Shown in pieces: positions 1-7,065 of a stretch of DNA of 21,786 nucleotides (positions are counted from its first letter, which is position 1; the number at the start of each line of letters is the position of its first letter). Under the pieces are notes generated by a model that saw only the letters and a list, made by a program, of their open reading frames with translations, did not search any database and was not told where the DNA came from. This DNA is from a virus, in the IMG/VR virus record IMGVR_UViG_3300010341_000003, positions 1 to 21,786 of that record. The stretch is one strand, 5' to 3'. The position numbers were made by a program, and so were the translations under genes.

Positions 1-1248
1 GATTCCTCCAGAAAAAGTCGTGCCGGAAACCGTCTCTGGAAAAGCTAGGCTGGCTCCTGCCGTTCCCCATTGCATCACCGCCGTAGTGCCGGAGACGCTG
101 GCAATTTGAAGTACCGCGTTCGCGGTCCCAATCGTCGTAGGCAGCACCATCAGATATGCGGTCCCGGATGTTCCCGTGGTAAAGCCAACACCTGAACCAA
201 CCGATTGCGCGGTCCCGAATCCTAAATTGATCAGCCCAGCCAGCGAACTGGTAACACCAATCCCGCTTGTGCCTGAATACAGAAGCTGCGAACCGCTATC
301 GGTCAACAGGGAATTGGCGAGTAGACCGCCCGTGCTCGCTACCGGGACATACGTCGCGGTCAGTCCAGCATCGGTCAGGCTGGTGTTGGCCGTGATGACC
401 GTGCCTGTGATCGCCGCCGGGGTCGTGCCTCCGATTGCACCCGGACTGGGCAGCGAGGATGTCGAGTTGCCGAGCGCTACCGATGCGCCCGCAATCGTAA
501 TCGACGAGTTCGCAAGCTCCGCATTCGTGAGGGAGCCGGATGGGAACGTTTGCGTAGCCGTATACGTATTCGCGTTACCGAGATTGATGTCAAGCGTGGT
601 ATTGGTCGAGCTGCCGCCCACGCTCAGGGAACTGTTCGGGGACGTGATCGTGTCACCGCTGCCCCCTGACCCGCAGGCCGAGCCGGTACCGCTGACGACG
701 CCAGACGTGTTGACGGTCAGGCACTGGGTTGATCCCGTGATCGACGATAGAGTGACCGTGCTGGATGCAGACAGGGTTGTGAACGCGCCCGTGGATGGGG
801 TTGTGCCGCCGATCGGCCCCGGAGACGGTAACGCGGTTGTGGACGAGCCAAGAGATACGGACGTACCGGCGATCGTAATCGCCGAGTTGGCGAGACCGGC
901 GTTCGTGAGCGCGCCGCTGATCGCGTACTGGACGTTCGAGCCTGACGGGTTGGACGCGACAATGGTAATCCCGTCCACTGCCGATCCACTGCGAAAGTTT
1001 ACCGGGCTCGCGAGGTTGCTGCCGCCGTTGACCGTAATATTGATCGCGCCCGATCCCGAGCACGATCCCCAAGTCCACTTGCCAACACCGGAGCCGGTCG
1101 ATATGAAACATTGGCCCGTGCCCGTAGGACCGGGGATGCCGCCGCCTCCACCGCCGCCACCCTGCTGGGCGAACGCGGACGGGATCGTGAGCGGGACCGG
1201 GCACAATACCAAGGTGAGGATCGCGATTGCCAGTTTGTCGAGCTTCAT
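1..1248 (-). CDS. Tail-fibre-like secreted repeat protein (3' end outside window)
   Basis: The frame is open from an ATG at 1248 to the window edge (416 codons, no stop). Translation gives a clear Sec signal peptide (residues 1 to about 27, starting MKLDKLAIAILTL and ending SAFA before QQ), then a run of glycines and a short collagen-like IPGPTGTG stretch. The rest is Ser/Thr/Gly/Asn-rich and beta-prone. Two copies of a roughly 37-residue unit are visible: about residues 113-149 (LTNAGLANSAITIAGTSVSL onward) and about 239-275 (LTNAELANSSITIAGASVAL onward), both ending in PSPG.IGGTTP. Such repeats are common in phage fibre shafts and adhesins. It is the last gene of the late structural run, 9 bases after its upstream neighbour. 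A signal peptide is unusual for a virion fibre, so a surface-displayed or secreted adhesin is possible. The fibre-like nature is well supported; the role is inferred. Confidence 0.75.
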   Translation of the reverse strand, partial: MKLDKLAIAILTLVLCPVPLTIPSAFAQQGGGGGGGGIPGPTGTGQCFISTGSGVGKWTWGSCSGSGAINITVNGGSNLASPVNFRSGSAVDGITIVASNPSGSNVQYAISGALTNAGLANSAITIAGTSVSLGSSTTALPSPGPIGGTTPSTGAFTTLSASSTVTLSSITGSTQCLTVNTSGVVSGTGSACGSGGSGDTITSPNSSLSVGGSSTNTTLDINLGNANTYTATQTFPSGSLTNAELANSSITIAGASVALGNSTSSLPSPGAIGGTTPAAITGTVITANTSLTDAGLTATYVPVASTGGLLANSLLTDSGSQLLYSGTSGIGVTSSLAGLINLGFGTAQSVGSGVGFTTGTSGTAYLMVLPTTIGTANAVLQIASVSGTTAVMQWGTAGASLAFPETVSGTTFSGGI

Positions 1249-1257
1249 GTTCGAGCC

Positions 1258-1896
1258 TCACGCTACGTTAATCGAAACGCAATAAAGGTCCTCAGCGGTA
1301 CCCAGCACATACAATTCCGAGAGGTCGAACGGATTTCCAGCTGAGGTCATGGATGTGTCGTAAAAGTATGGCTGCACATCACTGGCAACGATCCCCAGTT
1401 TGTAATATCGCCAGAGTGTCGCGGTCATGCCCTGCTTATTGCCCAGATACAGGAACGGCCCCGTCGCCCCATCCTCCAGGTCGATCAGATAGTTGTTCAG
1501 CATCTGCTTCGGGATGATGTACGATCCGGTGCCGATCGCGCCCGCGACATGAGGATATTCGGTAAACGGATACGCGATCCCGTTCGATGTCGTAGTCGTC
1601 TTCGGGCCGAGCGTGACCGTGTTGCCGGATATGGTTGCGATCCTGACGGCCTCGCCATGAACCCCGCCCGCGTTTGTGTTCGACGGATCGACAAGCCAAG
1701 CCTCTTCACCGGGCGCGAAGATTTGCAAGGCGTCGTCACCGGACGATTGTGCGGTGCCAAGGGTAAGTGTCAGCGGAGCACCGGATGGATTGGCGAAACC
1801 ATTAACCGGCGATACCGCGGTCACCCAGGAACCGAACATGGGCTGGGGAACGGTTGAGGATGCGATCTCAAATAAACCGGAAGTGCGGAATGCCAT
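1258..1896 (-). CDS. Virion-associated protein of unknown function
   Basis: A 212-residue frame starts at an ATG with an AGGGGG ribosome site about ten bases upstream. I do not recognise a named family. The N-terminal half is beta-rich (for example GNTVTLGPKTTTT) with the residue mix of phage structural proteins. The middle has YIIPKQMLNNYLIDLEDG, and there is no signal peptide or membrane segment. It sits between a basic-acidic hypothetical protein and the fibre-like gene, so a minor tail or baseplate-type role is plausible. That is inferred from position alone. Confidence 0.7.
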   Translation of the reverse strand: MAFRTSGLFEIASSTVPQPMFGSWVTAVSPVNGFANPSGAPLTLTLGTAQSSGDDALQIFAPGEEAWLVDPSNTNAGGVHGEAVRIATISGNTVTLGPKTTTTSNGIAYPFTEYPHVAGAIGTGSYIIPKQMLNNYLIDLEDGATGPFLYLGNKQGMTATLWRYYKLGIVASDVQPYFYDTSMTSAGNPFDLSELYVLGTAEDLYCVSINVA

Positions 1897-1902
1897 AGTC
1901 GA

Positions 1903-2274
1903 TTACCCCCTGCTCCAGCGCCCGCCAGCAACGGTCGGGCATGGCGCGTTTGCGTATCCGTCGCGATCCGCCTGCTCGGTCTTCTGGACACGGGCGTTCG
2001 TGACTGGGCGAACCTTGAGATAGTTCATGTTCTCGTGGCCGTTCTTGACCACGTCCAGTTTCCTGTCTTCGACCGTGCCCTTTTTCCAGTCATACACTTT
2101 CGTGGTACGGAGCGAGGCAGACTCGACAAAATCGTTCAGCGCGAGGGAATTCACCTGCGGGTGGACCGACTCGCCATCGCGGATCGTACCCGCGCAGCCA
2201 TCGCGCCTGTGCGTGTGCTTGTAAACCTGTTCGTGATTGACTCCGCCCGTTATCGTTGATCTGACTTTGCCCAT
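1903..2274 (-). CDS. Small hypothetical protein with repeated ribosome sites upstream
   Basis: The 123-residue protein has no recognised domain. It is polar, with His/Lys/Arg-rich patches (HEQVYKHTHRRDGC near the N terminus) and few hydrophobic stretches, so it is probably soluble. Its start is well set: on the minus strand the preceding bases contain four tandem copies of the 7-mer AAGGATA, which place an AAGGA motif nine bases from the ATG. The gene begins 27 bases after the stop of the zinc-ribbon gene and ends 6 bases before the next gene, so it belongs to the structural operon. Its function is unknown. Confidence 0.65.
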   Translation of the reverse strand: MGKVRSTITGGVNHEQVYKHTHRRDGCAGTIRDGESVHPQVNSLALNDFVESASLRTTKVYDWKKGTVEDRKLDVVKNGHENMNYLKVRPVTNARVQKTEQADRDGYANAPCPTVAGGRWSRG

Positions 2275-2280
2275 GATCGG

Positions 2281-2308
2281 TTATCCTTTATCCTTTATCC
2301 TTTATCCT
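2281..2308. repeat. Tandem repeat 4 x 7 bp (TTATCCT)
   Basis: Four perfect head-to-tail copies of TTATCCT. Read on the minus strand they give four consecutive AAGGATA units. The array covers the stop codon of the zinc-ribbon gene (TAA at 2302-2304) and supplies the Shine-Dalgarno sequence of the gene starting at 2274. Confidence 0.95.
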
Positions 2309-2802
2309 TTCAGTGTTCGGCTTGCGTTCGGGTGATTCGCCAGTGTCTCGTTTGCGCTCATGACCGCTCCCGCTGACACATCCCTGTGCGACTCGGGCCG
2401 CTTGCGCGCGTTCGGATCGCGGTTGAACTTCCACTTATAATCGCGTGCTATATTTCCCGCATCTTTTTCGTGCTGAGGCGGTTCCTTCTCCAGACCCCAA
2501 CTGGCCGCGTGTACGAACCCATATCGTTTCTCAGCCGCACGCAGTTCACGTTCTGAGTTTACCGTAATTGGCTTACCATCGTCTCCGCGAATATGTTGGA
2601 GAGTCAGACCAGCAAACGGATTCTGCGCCTGCCCATGCTTGATCTCGAACCGTCTCGCTGCCATCTGGAAATGAGGCACGGATATCAGTTGCTCGGTATC
2701 TTCGGAACCGCATTCGGGACAGGGTCGAGGCGCGGTAAACGACAGCACGACAATCTCGAATGTCGTTCCGCAATCCCGGCAACGCTCGTCATAGCACGGC
2801 AA
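2302..2802 (-). CDS. FmdB-type zinc-ribbon protein, TTG start
   Basis: From a TTG at 2802 the protein is 166 residues and begins MPCYDERCRDCGTTFE. This matches the FmdB-type zinc ribbon (usually M-P-x-Y-x-x-x-C-x-x-C-G). The four zinc ligands are C8, C11, C28 and C31 (CxxC - 16 residues - CxxC), within the first 35 residues. The rest is polar, with PFAGLTLQHI and a Lys/Arg-rich tail. I chose the TTG because GGAGG lies six bases upstream and the family motif starts exactly there; a longer reading to an ATG at 2967 would run into the divergent endonuclease gene. FmdB-like ribbons are thought to be regulatory or DNA/metal-binding; the partner is unknown. Small zinc-ribbon proteins of this kind also occur inside phage structural operons. 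Confidence 0.8.
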   Translation of the reverse strand: MPCYDERCRDCGTTFEIVVLSFTAPRPCPECGSEDTEQLISVPHFQMAARRFEIKHGQAQNPFAGLTLQHIRGDDGKPITVNSERELRAAEKRYGFVHAASWGLEKEPPQHEKDAGNIARDYKWKFNRDPNARKRPESHRDVSAGAVMSANETLANHPNASRTLKG

Positions 2803-2816
2803 AGCACGCCTCCATC

Positions 2817-2825
2817 TGGTACAAT
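2817..2825 (+). promoter_or_regulatory. Extended -10 promoter for the plus-strand endonuclease
   Basis: TGGTACAAT matches an extended -10 element (TGn + TACAAT). The predicted start of transcription is near 2832. No good -35 is present (CGGCAA at 2797-2802 matches 2 of 6), as is tolerated with an extended -10. It lies immediately upstream of the minus-strand zinc-ribbon gene, on the opposite strand. Confidence 0.5.
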
Positions 2826-2831
2826 GATTGC

Positions 2832-2848
2832 GTGCAGCCTGACTGCAC
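2832..2848 (+). other. Six-bp hairpin at the predicted 5' end of the endonuclease mRNA
   Basis: GTGCAG and CTGCAC pair around a CCTGA loop. If transcription starts near 2832 as the promoter predicts, the hairpin sits at the very 5' end, where it could protect the transcript. The stem is read from the sequence; the role is inferred. Confidence 0.45.
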
Positions 2849-2869
2849 AATCTCTGTTGCGGAGAGACT

Positions 2870-3637
2870 ATGCCTTCGAAGAAACGAAGTGCCAAGCTGC
2901 TGTCCCATTCTATCAACAACCGTTTGAAGTGTCCTACATGTGGCGAGCCAAAAGGCCAAAAGGCCAAATTGTGTTGGAAGTGTTACAACAAGTCGCGCCA
3001 CCCGACTGAATATTTTTATGACCGAACGGGTAGAAAGTACGATTGGTGTCCTACTTGTGGAACGATAAAAACTTTCGGCTGCCAGCACTGCCAAAAGTGT
3101 GCGTTCGTCCGAACTCATGTCAAGGTCTCGACCAGAGTCTTTTACCGTAAGGGAAGACCGTTGCGATGGATCGGGCTCACCCGAAACTACAAGGTTGCTG
3201 TTGACGCTCATCGCTATAAAGAGTTGTCCAGCTTCAACTGGTTTACGCTGCTCACCAACAGAAGGCTTGTATACGCCGTGCGCTGGGAACGGCGAAACGG
3301 GAAGAAAACTCTTATCTCTATGCACCAGCAAGTCGTGGGTGAGAGCAAGAATTTTGTAGATCACATTGATCACGATACCCTGAACAACATGAGATACAAC
3401 CTTCGCCGCGCTAGTCCAACGCAAAGTATCTGGAACAGGAGACGTTCGAAGCGCAATACTTCCGGGTATATTGGCGTATCGTGGTGTGCAGCAAGACACT
3501 ACTGGACCTCGTCTATAGTGGTGAATGGCAAATCGAGATGGCTCGGAACATACCATGACAAAATAAAGGCGGCAAAGGCTTTCGATGCTGCTGCCAAAAA
3601 GTATCGTGGTGAATTCGCGCATCTCAATTTCCCTTAG
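2870..3637 (+). CDS. HNH homing endonuclease with AP2 domain, opposite strand
   Basis: The 255-residue protein has two N-terminal Cys clusters (C21/C24/C35/C38 and C60/C63 with C71/C74/C77) that look like zinc-binding modules. An HNH nuclease core follows at about 150-180 (MHQQVVG, then DHIDHDTLNNMRYNLR). An AP2-like DNA-binding domain occupies about 198-254 (SGYIGVSW, then WLGTYHDKIKAAKAFDAAA). This is the standard layout of phage HNH/AP2 homing endonucleases, which cut DNA at unoccupied sites and spread. GGAG five bases before the ATG sets the start. It is the only plus-strand gene in the window, is visibly more AT-rich than its neighbours, and its TAG shares two bases with the stop of the convergent gene ending at 3634. 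The gene looks intact, and an extended -10 promoter lies upstream. Confidence 0.9.
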   Translation: MPSKKRSAKLLSHSINNRLKCPTCGEPKGQKAKLCWKCYNKSRHPTEYFYDRTGRKYDWCPTCGTIKTFGCQHCQKCAFVRTHVKVSTRVFYRKGRPLRWIGLTRNYKVAVDAHRYKELSSFNWFTLLTNRRLVYAVRWERRNGKKTLISMHQQVVGESKNFVDHIDHDTLNNMRYNLRRASPTQSIWNRRRSKRNTSGYIGVSWCAARHYWTSSIVVNGKSRWLGTYHDKIKAAKAFDAAAKKYRGEFAHLNFP

Positions 3638-4668
3638 TAATCCCAATTGCTGTTCCACGCTCCGACGGGGCTCATTGCAGCAAGAAATCCACCGCCGCCC
3701 GATCCTAGATAGGCGCCAGAATTCCAATCCACCATCGCAGTGGGCATCATCTCAGCCCACGTTTCGATGTTCTGCCTAAACAATCCCTCATCCACCTCCA
3801 TCGTATGCTGCAATTCGGATTCAAACATACCCGTGAACCGCTTTGACATCTCCAGCGCCAAGTTCTCCGAGTAATTAGGATTTCCTTTCGGTTTATAAAG
3901 CAAAACTTCCGCAATCGCGCCAAGCTCGATTATGTCCCCACGAATGAATGCCGGAAGGTTGTCGAGATCATTGACCAAGTTACTCGGTTGTGCCCATCCG
4001 ATGTAGGGGTACGCTTGCTGATTGCTTGGCACAGGCCACAACTCACAGGAAAACTGGCCTGATGCCGATGGCACGGAACCGGCCACGCAATAAGGAAACA
4101 GCATTTGTAAACGAGACGGATCCCAGTTCTCCAATAGCGACTGGGTTACGTGGGCCATCCTGAACATCATTTGGATGTTCTTGACGGAATAAAAACCGCG
4201 AAGATTACTGAACTGATATAGATACTGAGTGATATAGTAGCCCGTAGACAGTTGCGTCGGCATCCCCCAAGGAAGTTCAAGCTGGAGATGGGTGGCGTCG
4301 ATGAAAGCCGTAATCGTATAGATCGGCGAAGTGAAGCCCAGCCGCAATTGCTGATTAACGAGCGACGGCGTGAATGCGGTGCCGGTTCCCACCACCACGT
4401 TCGATCCATAGGTGAGCGACACAGTGCCCGTGTTGTAGATTCCCGGCGCAATAATATTGCCTTTGACCATCAAGCCATACCAGCGCCCCGAGCGCCTATC
4501 GTATACGCGTCGGACAATATCGTTACAGACGTTCTGCACAACAGACGCGGACACGCTCGGATTCCAGCCATTCACACGGCCCACTAGCTGCCCAAAATTC
4601 ATTTGGGAGGTGATCGGCTGGATCGCCGTGTTCTGTCCGACTTGTTGTGGTATTGACGACACTAGCAA
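3634..4668 (-). CDS. Probable neck or tail structural protein
   Basis: A 344-residue protein without signal peptide. Residues about 80-140 hold a beta-rich stretch (TGTVSLTYGSNVVVGTGTAF) of a kind seen in many phage head-tail and tail proteins. Around it are long helical regions with many aromatic residues (SVKNIQMMFRMAHVTQSLLENW; ALEMSKRFTGMFESELQH). The C terminus is glycine-rich. The frame can start at TTG 4668 (AAGGGA four bases upstream) or GTG 4662; neither is strong, so the N terminus is uncertain by two residues. It is the first gene after a hairpin terminator and the last before an inserted endonuclease. Position between capsid-type and fibre-type genes fits a head-tail connector or tail-tube accessory protein. 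No specific family is claimed. Confidence 0.7.
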   Translation of the reverse strand: MLVSSIPQQVGQNTAIQPITSQMNFGQLVGRVNGWNPSVSASVVQNVCNDIVRRVYDRRSGRWYGLMVKGNIIAPGIYNTGTVSLTYGSNVVVGTGTAFTPSLVNQQLRLGFTSPIYTITAFIDATHLQLELPWGMPTQLSTGYYITQYLYQFSNLRGFYSVKNIQMMFRMAHVTQSLLENWDPSRLQMLFPYCVAGSVPSASGQFSCELWPVPSNQQAYPYIGWAQPSNLVNDLDNLPAFIRGDIIELGAIAEVLLYKPKGNPNYSENLALEMSKRFTGMFESELQHTMEVDEGLFRQNIETWAEMMPTAMVDWNSGAYLGSGGGGFLAAMSPVGAWNSNWDY

Positions 4669-4713
4669 GCCATCCCTTCAGCAGTCGGAATCCAAGTACC
4701 CCTTAACCATAAA

Positions 4714-4737
4714 GGCCAGACCGATTAAAGTCTGGCC
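4714..4737 (-). terminator. Hairpin terminator after the head-gene run
   Basis: GGCCAGAC and GTCTGGCC form a perfect 8-bp stem with an 8-base loop. On the minus strand the stem is followed by TTTATGG, a short U-tract. It lies between the gene ending at 4777 and the gene starting at 4668, so it would stop or attenuate head-gene transcription. The short U-tract suggests partial termination. Confidence 0.65.
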
Positions 4738-4776
4738 CCTATGATGGCGTTGGCGACGAGTAAAGTCTCTAGAAGC

Positions 4777-5160
4777 CTATTGTCCCTGCACAGTTAGTAA
4801 CCAAGAAGTTCCGGAAAGGTTCCCGCCGCTCGCGACCTGCGCCTGCGTTGACAGCACCACGACATAAAACAGTATCGTCGAGTACCCCTCGAATCCGGCA
4901 CCGGTCGTGACCCCGCCAATCTGCGCAATTGCCAGTGTCGGGTACACGATGTACGCCTGCGCGGTCGCGTTGCAGCCGCTGATCCAAGCCGACTGGATAC
5001 CGTACGTCGGGTTCAGACGTAACGCTAAACTGGAAATCGAATATCCGCCGGTAACATAGTCGTTGGTTCCGGGCGCAATGACAAAGGTGTCCTGCCAGAC
5101 GCCGGGACCGAGCGCGATACGCGCGCCCTGTACGCCGGGAATCGGATTTGCTAGCGCCAT
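4777..5160 (-). CDS. Small virion-like protein of unknown function
   Basis: 127 residues, starting at an ATG with AAAGGAG seven bases upstream. The protein is beta-rich and small-residue-rich (for example SISSLALRLNPTYG and TLAIAQIGGVTTGAGF), with no signal peptide or charged tail. It begins MAL like the two genes upstream of it. It follows the capsid gene and the 225-residue protein and is the last gene before the terminator. A head decoration, head-completion or minor capsid role is plausible from position and composition, but no family motif is recognised. Confidence 0.7.
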   Translation of the reverse strand: MALANPIPGVQGARIALGPGVWQDTFVIAPGTNDYVTGGYSISSLALRLNPTYGIQSAWISGCNATAQAYIVYPTLAIAQIGGVTTGAGFEGYSTILFYVVVLSTQAQVASGGNLSGTSWLLTVQGQ

Positions 5161-5208
5161 GTTCAGTCTCCTTTAAGCGTTGTACTGCTAAGCGTCGTCG
5201 CGCTCGTC

Positions 5209-5886
5209 TTAGAACAATGGCAGCGTGGCGATCACGTCAAAATAGCTGGTCGAGGTCGCCGTGGACCAGACGTATCCGCATCCGCGATGAGGCTGAGCGG
5301 TACCGTCCGCGATGCCCGTGACTTCATAGTCGCCCGTCTGATACAGGAAGTTCCCCTGAGCGGCTGCGCCCGAGCCCGTGTTGCAATAGGCTTGCGGTAC
5401 GAAACCCTGTACGGCAATCCAGACATAGCTGCCAGCGCCACCGTTATACAGAATGGTGCCGGATACTGCCGAGCCCACGCCAACACCGGCGACTGAACCC
5501 GTGTTTGGCAACAGCCAGCCGGCGGTGTAGACGGCGTTCGATCCCACATAGGCGTCCGCGAAGTGTGGACTGACGGTCGTGAACGAATCGTCCACGTACA
5601 CGACCGGAGCCGGACCGGCGACCATGGTTACCGACTGGCTGCCCTTCAAGAGTACGTACTTGAGCCATGTCCCAGCCGCGTACCCGCCCGGAGGAGTCGC
5701 CGAGGATATGGCCAGGTTACCGCCGTTCGCCGGAGCGTTCGTGAAATAGAGAGCGCCCAGCGGGTTGTAAGCTCCGTTCGGGAATGGCGTCTGTATCGTG
5801 GTGCCGTAGGGATCGGCAGTGCCATAAGGACCGTAACCGGCCTTCAGATTCGAGGTAATAGACGGGAACTCAAGTGTCAGTGCCAT
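5209..5886 (-). CDS. Virion-like protein directly downstream of the capsid gene
   Basis: A 225-residue protein, Gly/Ala/Ser/Tyr-rich and beta-prone throughout, without membrane segments. The N terminus is MALTLEFPSITSNLKAGYG. The segment PAPVVYVDDSFTTVSPHFAD and the C-terminal YFDVIATLPLF stand out, but I recognise no family. The start is supported by CGGAG eight bases before the ATG. Its leader is nearly the same as the capsid gene leader and contains a perfect 14-bp tandem duplication that doubles the ribosome site. It is probably a decoration or minor head protein needed in high copy; the strong leader and position support this, the sequence alone does not. Confidence 0.7.
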   Translation of the reverse strand: MALTLEFPSITSNLKAGYGPYGTADPYGTTIQTPFPNGAYNPLGALYFTNAPANGGNLAISSATPPGGYAAGTWLKYVLLKGSQSVTMVAGPAPVVYVDDSFTTVSPHFADAYVGSNAVYTAGWLLPNTGSVAGVGVGSAVSGTILYNGGAGSYVWIAVQGFVPQAYCNTGSGAAAQGNFLYQTGDYEVTGIADGTAQPHRGCGYVWSTATSTSYFDVIATLPLF

Positions 5887-5913
5887 GTGCGTTTCTCCGT
5901 GTGCGTTTCTCCG
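5886..5913. repeat. Tandem duplication 2 x 14 bp covering a ribosome site
   Basis: TGTGCGTTTCTCCG occurs twice head to tail with no mismatch. Each copy carries CGGAG on the minus strand, so the gene starting at 5886 has two consecutive Shine-Dalgarno sequences. Confidence 0.95.
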
Positions 5914-5932
5914 TTACCGCAAAACCAAAAAT

Positions 5933-5959
5933 CGTTAATCGTAACCGTTAACCGTTTAC
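5933..5959. repeat. Degenerate CGTTAAC-type short repeats
   Basis: Four successive imperfect units (CGTTAAT, CGTAAC, CGTTAAC, CGTTTAC) lie in the 108-base gap after the capsid gene. The gap holds no other feature apart from the ribosome leader. I found no stable hairpin here. Confidence 0.5.
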
Positions 5960-5994
5960 AGCAACCATACAACCACACAGCCGTACATCGATCT

Positions 5995-6984
5995 TTACTG
6001 TGCCGCTTGCAGGATGAATCCCAGCCGGGGCGCGGTCACGACAATGTTGCCGCCGAACAGACTCTGTCCCGCCATATCGACCGAGTTCGGCAACTCTTTG
6101 AAGCCCGTGAAGCCAAAGGCGAATTTCGGGTCCTCGGACACATAGGCATCGATGAAATCCGTGTTCATGCCGAAGATCGTTCCCGATGGGCAGTACTGAT
6201 CGACAACGACCGACATGCCGTTGAACTTGAAACTGGTGAATCCGGCGCTCTGAAGTTCAGGATCGGTCGCGGTCGTGCGCTGCATCGGCAGCATCTTCGC
6301 CCAGAAACTGTTGTAGATCGACTGGGTGGTGGCGATGAAGTTCGGCTGGTCGGGACCAAAGGTCGCCTGGCCATAGGCGACTTGAAGCTGTTGCAAACTG
6401 AACGGCCAGTTCACCGGCGATCCGGCGGTACCGTTGTTGAACCAGTAGCCGTTGATTCCGGTTGACGCCCCGACTCCGACTGCGGACCGGGTGATGCCGC
6501 CGTACGACGGATAGTTGCTGCCGTCGTCGTATCCGGCCAGGATGCCGTCCAGCGCGATGAGCGGAGTCACGGTCCCTTGCCCGTCCGCGAAGAACTGAGT
6601 GATCAGGGTTTGCGCGAGCGCCTGCTCGGCATTCACTACTTTTGGCTCCAGATAATTCATGATCGCAGCGTAACCGCGGTTGAGGACAAAGTCGGTGCCG
6701 CGAACGGTGACGTTGGCGTAGGAAAATTTCACGTTGAACGTCATGGCCGTCTGGGTCTGGATGTAGGAGATGTCGAACACTCCGCCCGGAGGGAACGGAC
6801 CGGCTTTCAGCGGCGCGTACGAAAACGGCACCTGGATTTGCGTGCCGCCAGGGAAGGGCTTGGCCATCGAGCCGCCTTTCCAGACCTTGACGAAGGTGGG
6901 GCTGACACGAAAATAATTGTCGATAAAGTCTTGCGAAATGTACTGCGTGGTTACGGCAGTAATGTCATTGATCGTTAATGCCAT
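5995..6984 (-). CDS. Major capsid protein
   Basis: A 329-residue protein with the look of an HK97-fold major capsid protein from uncultured tailed phages: an N-terminal helix (YISQDFIDNYF), a beta-rich middle, and a late segment MSVVVDQYCPSGTIFGMNTD that resembles the conserved P-domain strand region (V.D..cP.G..y.ln). The C-terminal strand is NIVVTAPRLGFILQA. There is no obvious N-terminal delta-domain or cleavage site, fitting a separate scaffold protein encoded just upstream. A strong AAGGAG lies eight to nine bases before the ATG, suiting very high expression. It forms the icosahedral shell. The call rests on overall pattern and gene order (portal, scaffold, capsid), not on a search. Confidence 0.85.
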   Translation of the reverse strand: MALTINDITAVTTQYISQDFIDNYFRVSPTFVKVWKGGSMAKPFPGGTQIQVPFSYAPLKAGPFPPGGVFDISYIQTQTAMTFNVKFSYANVTVRGTDFVLNRGYAAIMNYLEPKVVNAEQALAQTLITQFFADGQGTVTPLIALDGILAGYDDGSNYPSYGGITRSAVGVGASTGINGYWFNNGTAGSPVNWPFSLQQLQVAYGQATFGPDQPNFIATTQSIYNSFWAKMLPMQRTTATDPELQSAGFTSFKFNGMSVVVDQYCPSGTIFGMNTDFIDAYVSEDPKFAFGFTGFKELPNSVDMAGQSLFGGNIVVTAPRLGFILQAAQ

Positions 6985-7008
6985 GAGCGTTTCTCCTTAC
7001 CGCAAAAC
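6985..7008 (-). promoter_or_regulatory. Capsid-gene ribosome leader, copied at 5887-5925
   Basis: The 24 bases before the capsid ATG match the leader of the next gene (5887-5925) at 23 positions with one indel, once the extra 14-bp copy there is removed. Both carry GGAG at the same distance and start MALT proteins. The similarity stops at the start codons. Confidence 0.75.
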
Positions 7009-7034
7009 TTGGTGCTGTCTACAACTCAAACCGT

Positions 7035-7065
7035 GTTACTGAACGTTACTGCACTGTTACTGAAC
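7035..7065. repeat. Three 10-bp repeats (GTTACTGAAC type) over the scaffold-gene stop
   Basis: GTTACTGAAC, GTTACTGCAC and GTTACTGAAC follow each other with one extra base before the third. The array covers the TAA of the scaffold-like gene (7057-7059) and lies in the 72-base gap before the capsid gene. Confidence 0.85.

Noticed and set aside
176-1285. Plus-strand 369-codon open frame
   Set aside because: It is the antisense of the fibre-like gene, with low-complexity Pro/Val/Asp composition and no ribosome site; the minus frame gives a signal peptide and repeats.
2803-2967. N-terminal extension of the zinc-ribbon gene to an ATG
   Set aside because: The FmdB-type motif begins at TTG 2802 behind GGAGG, and the extra 55 residues lie opposite the endonuclease start with no family likeness.
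2789-3727. Minus-strand 312-codon open frame
   Set aside because: It is antisense to the HNH/AP2 endonuclease, which has clear motifs, and it crosses into two real genes.
5563-6465. Plus-strand 300-codon frame opposite the capsid gene
   Set aside because: Arg/His-rich shadow composition, crossing a capsid gene and a neighbouring gene; no ribosome site.
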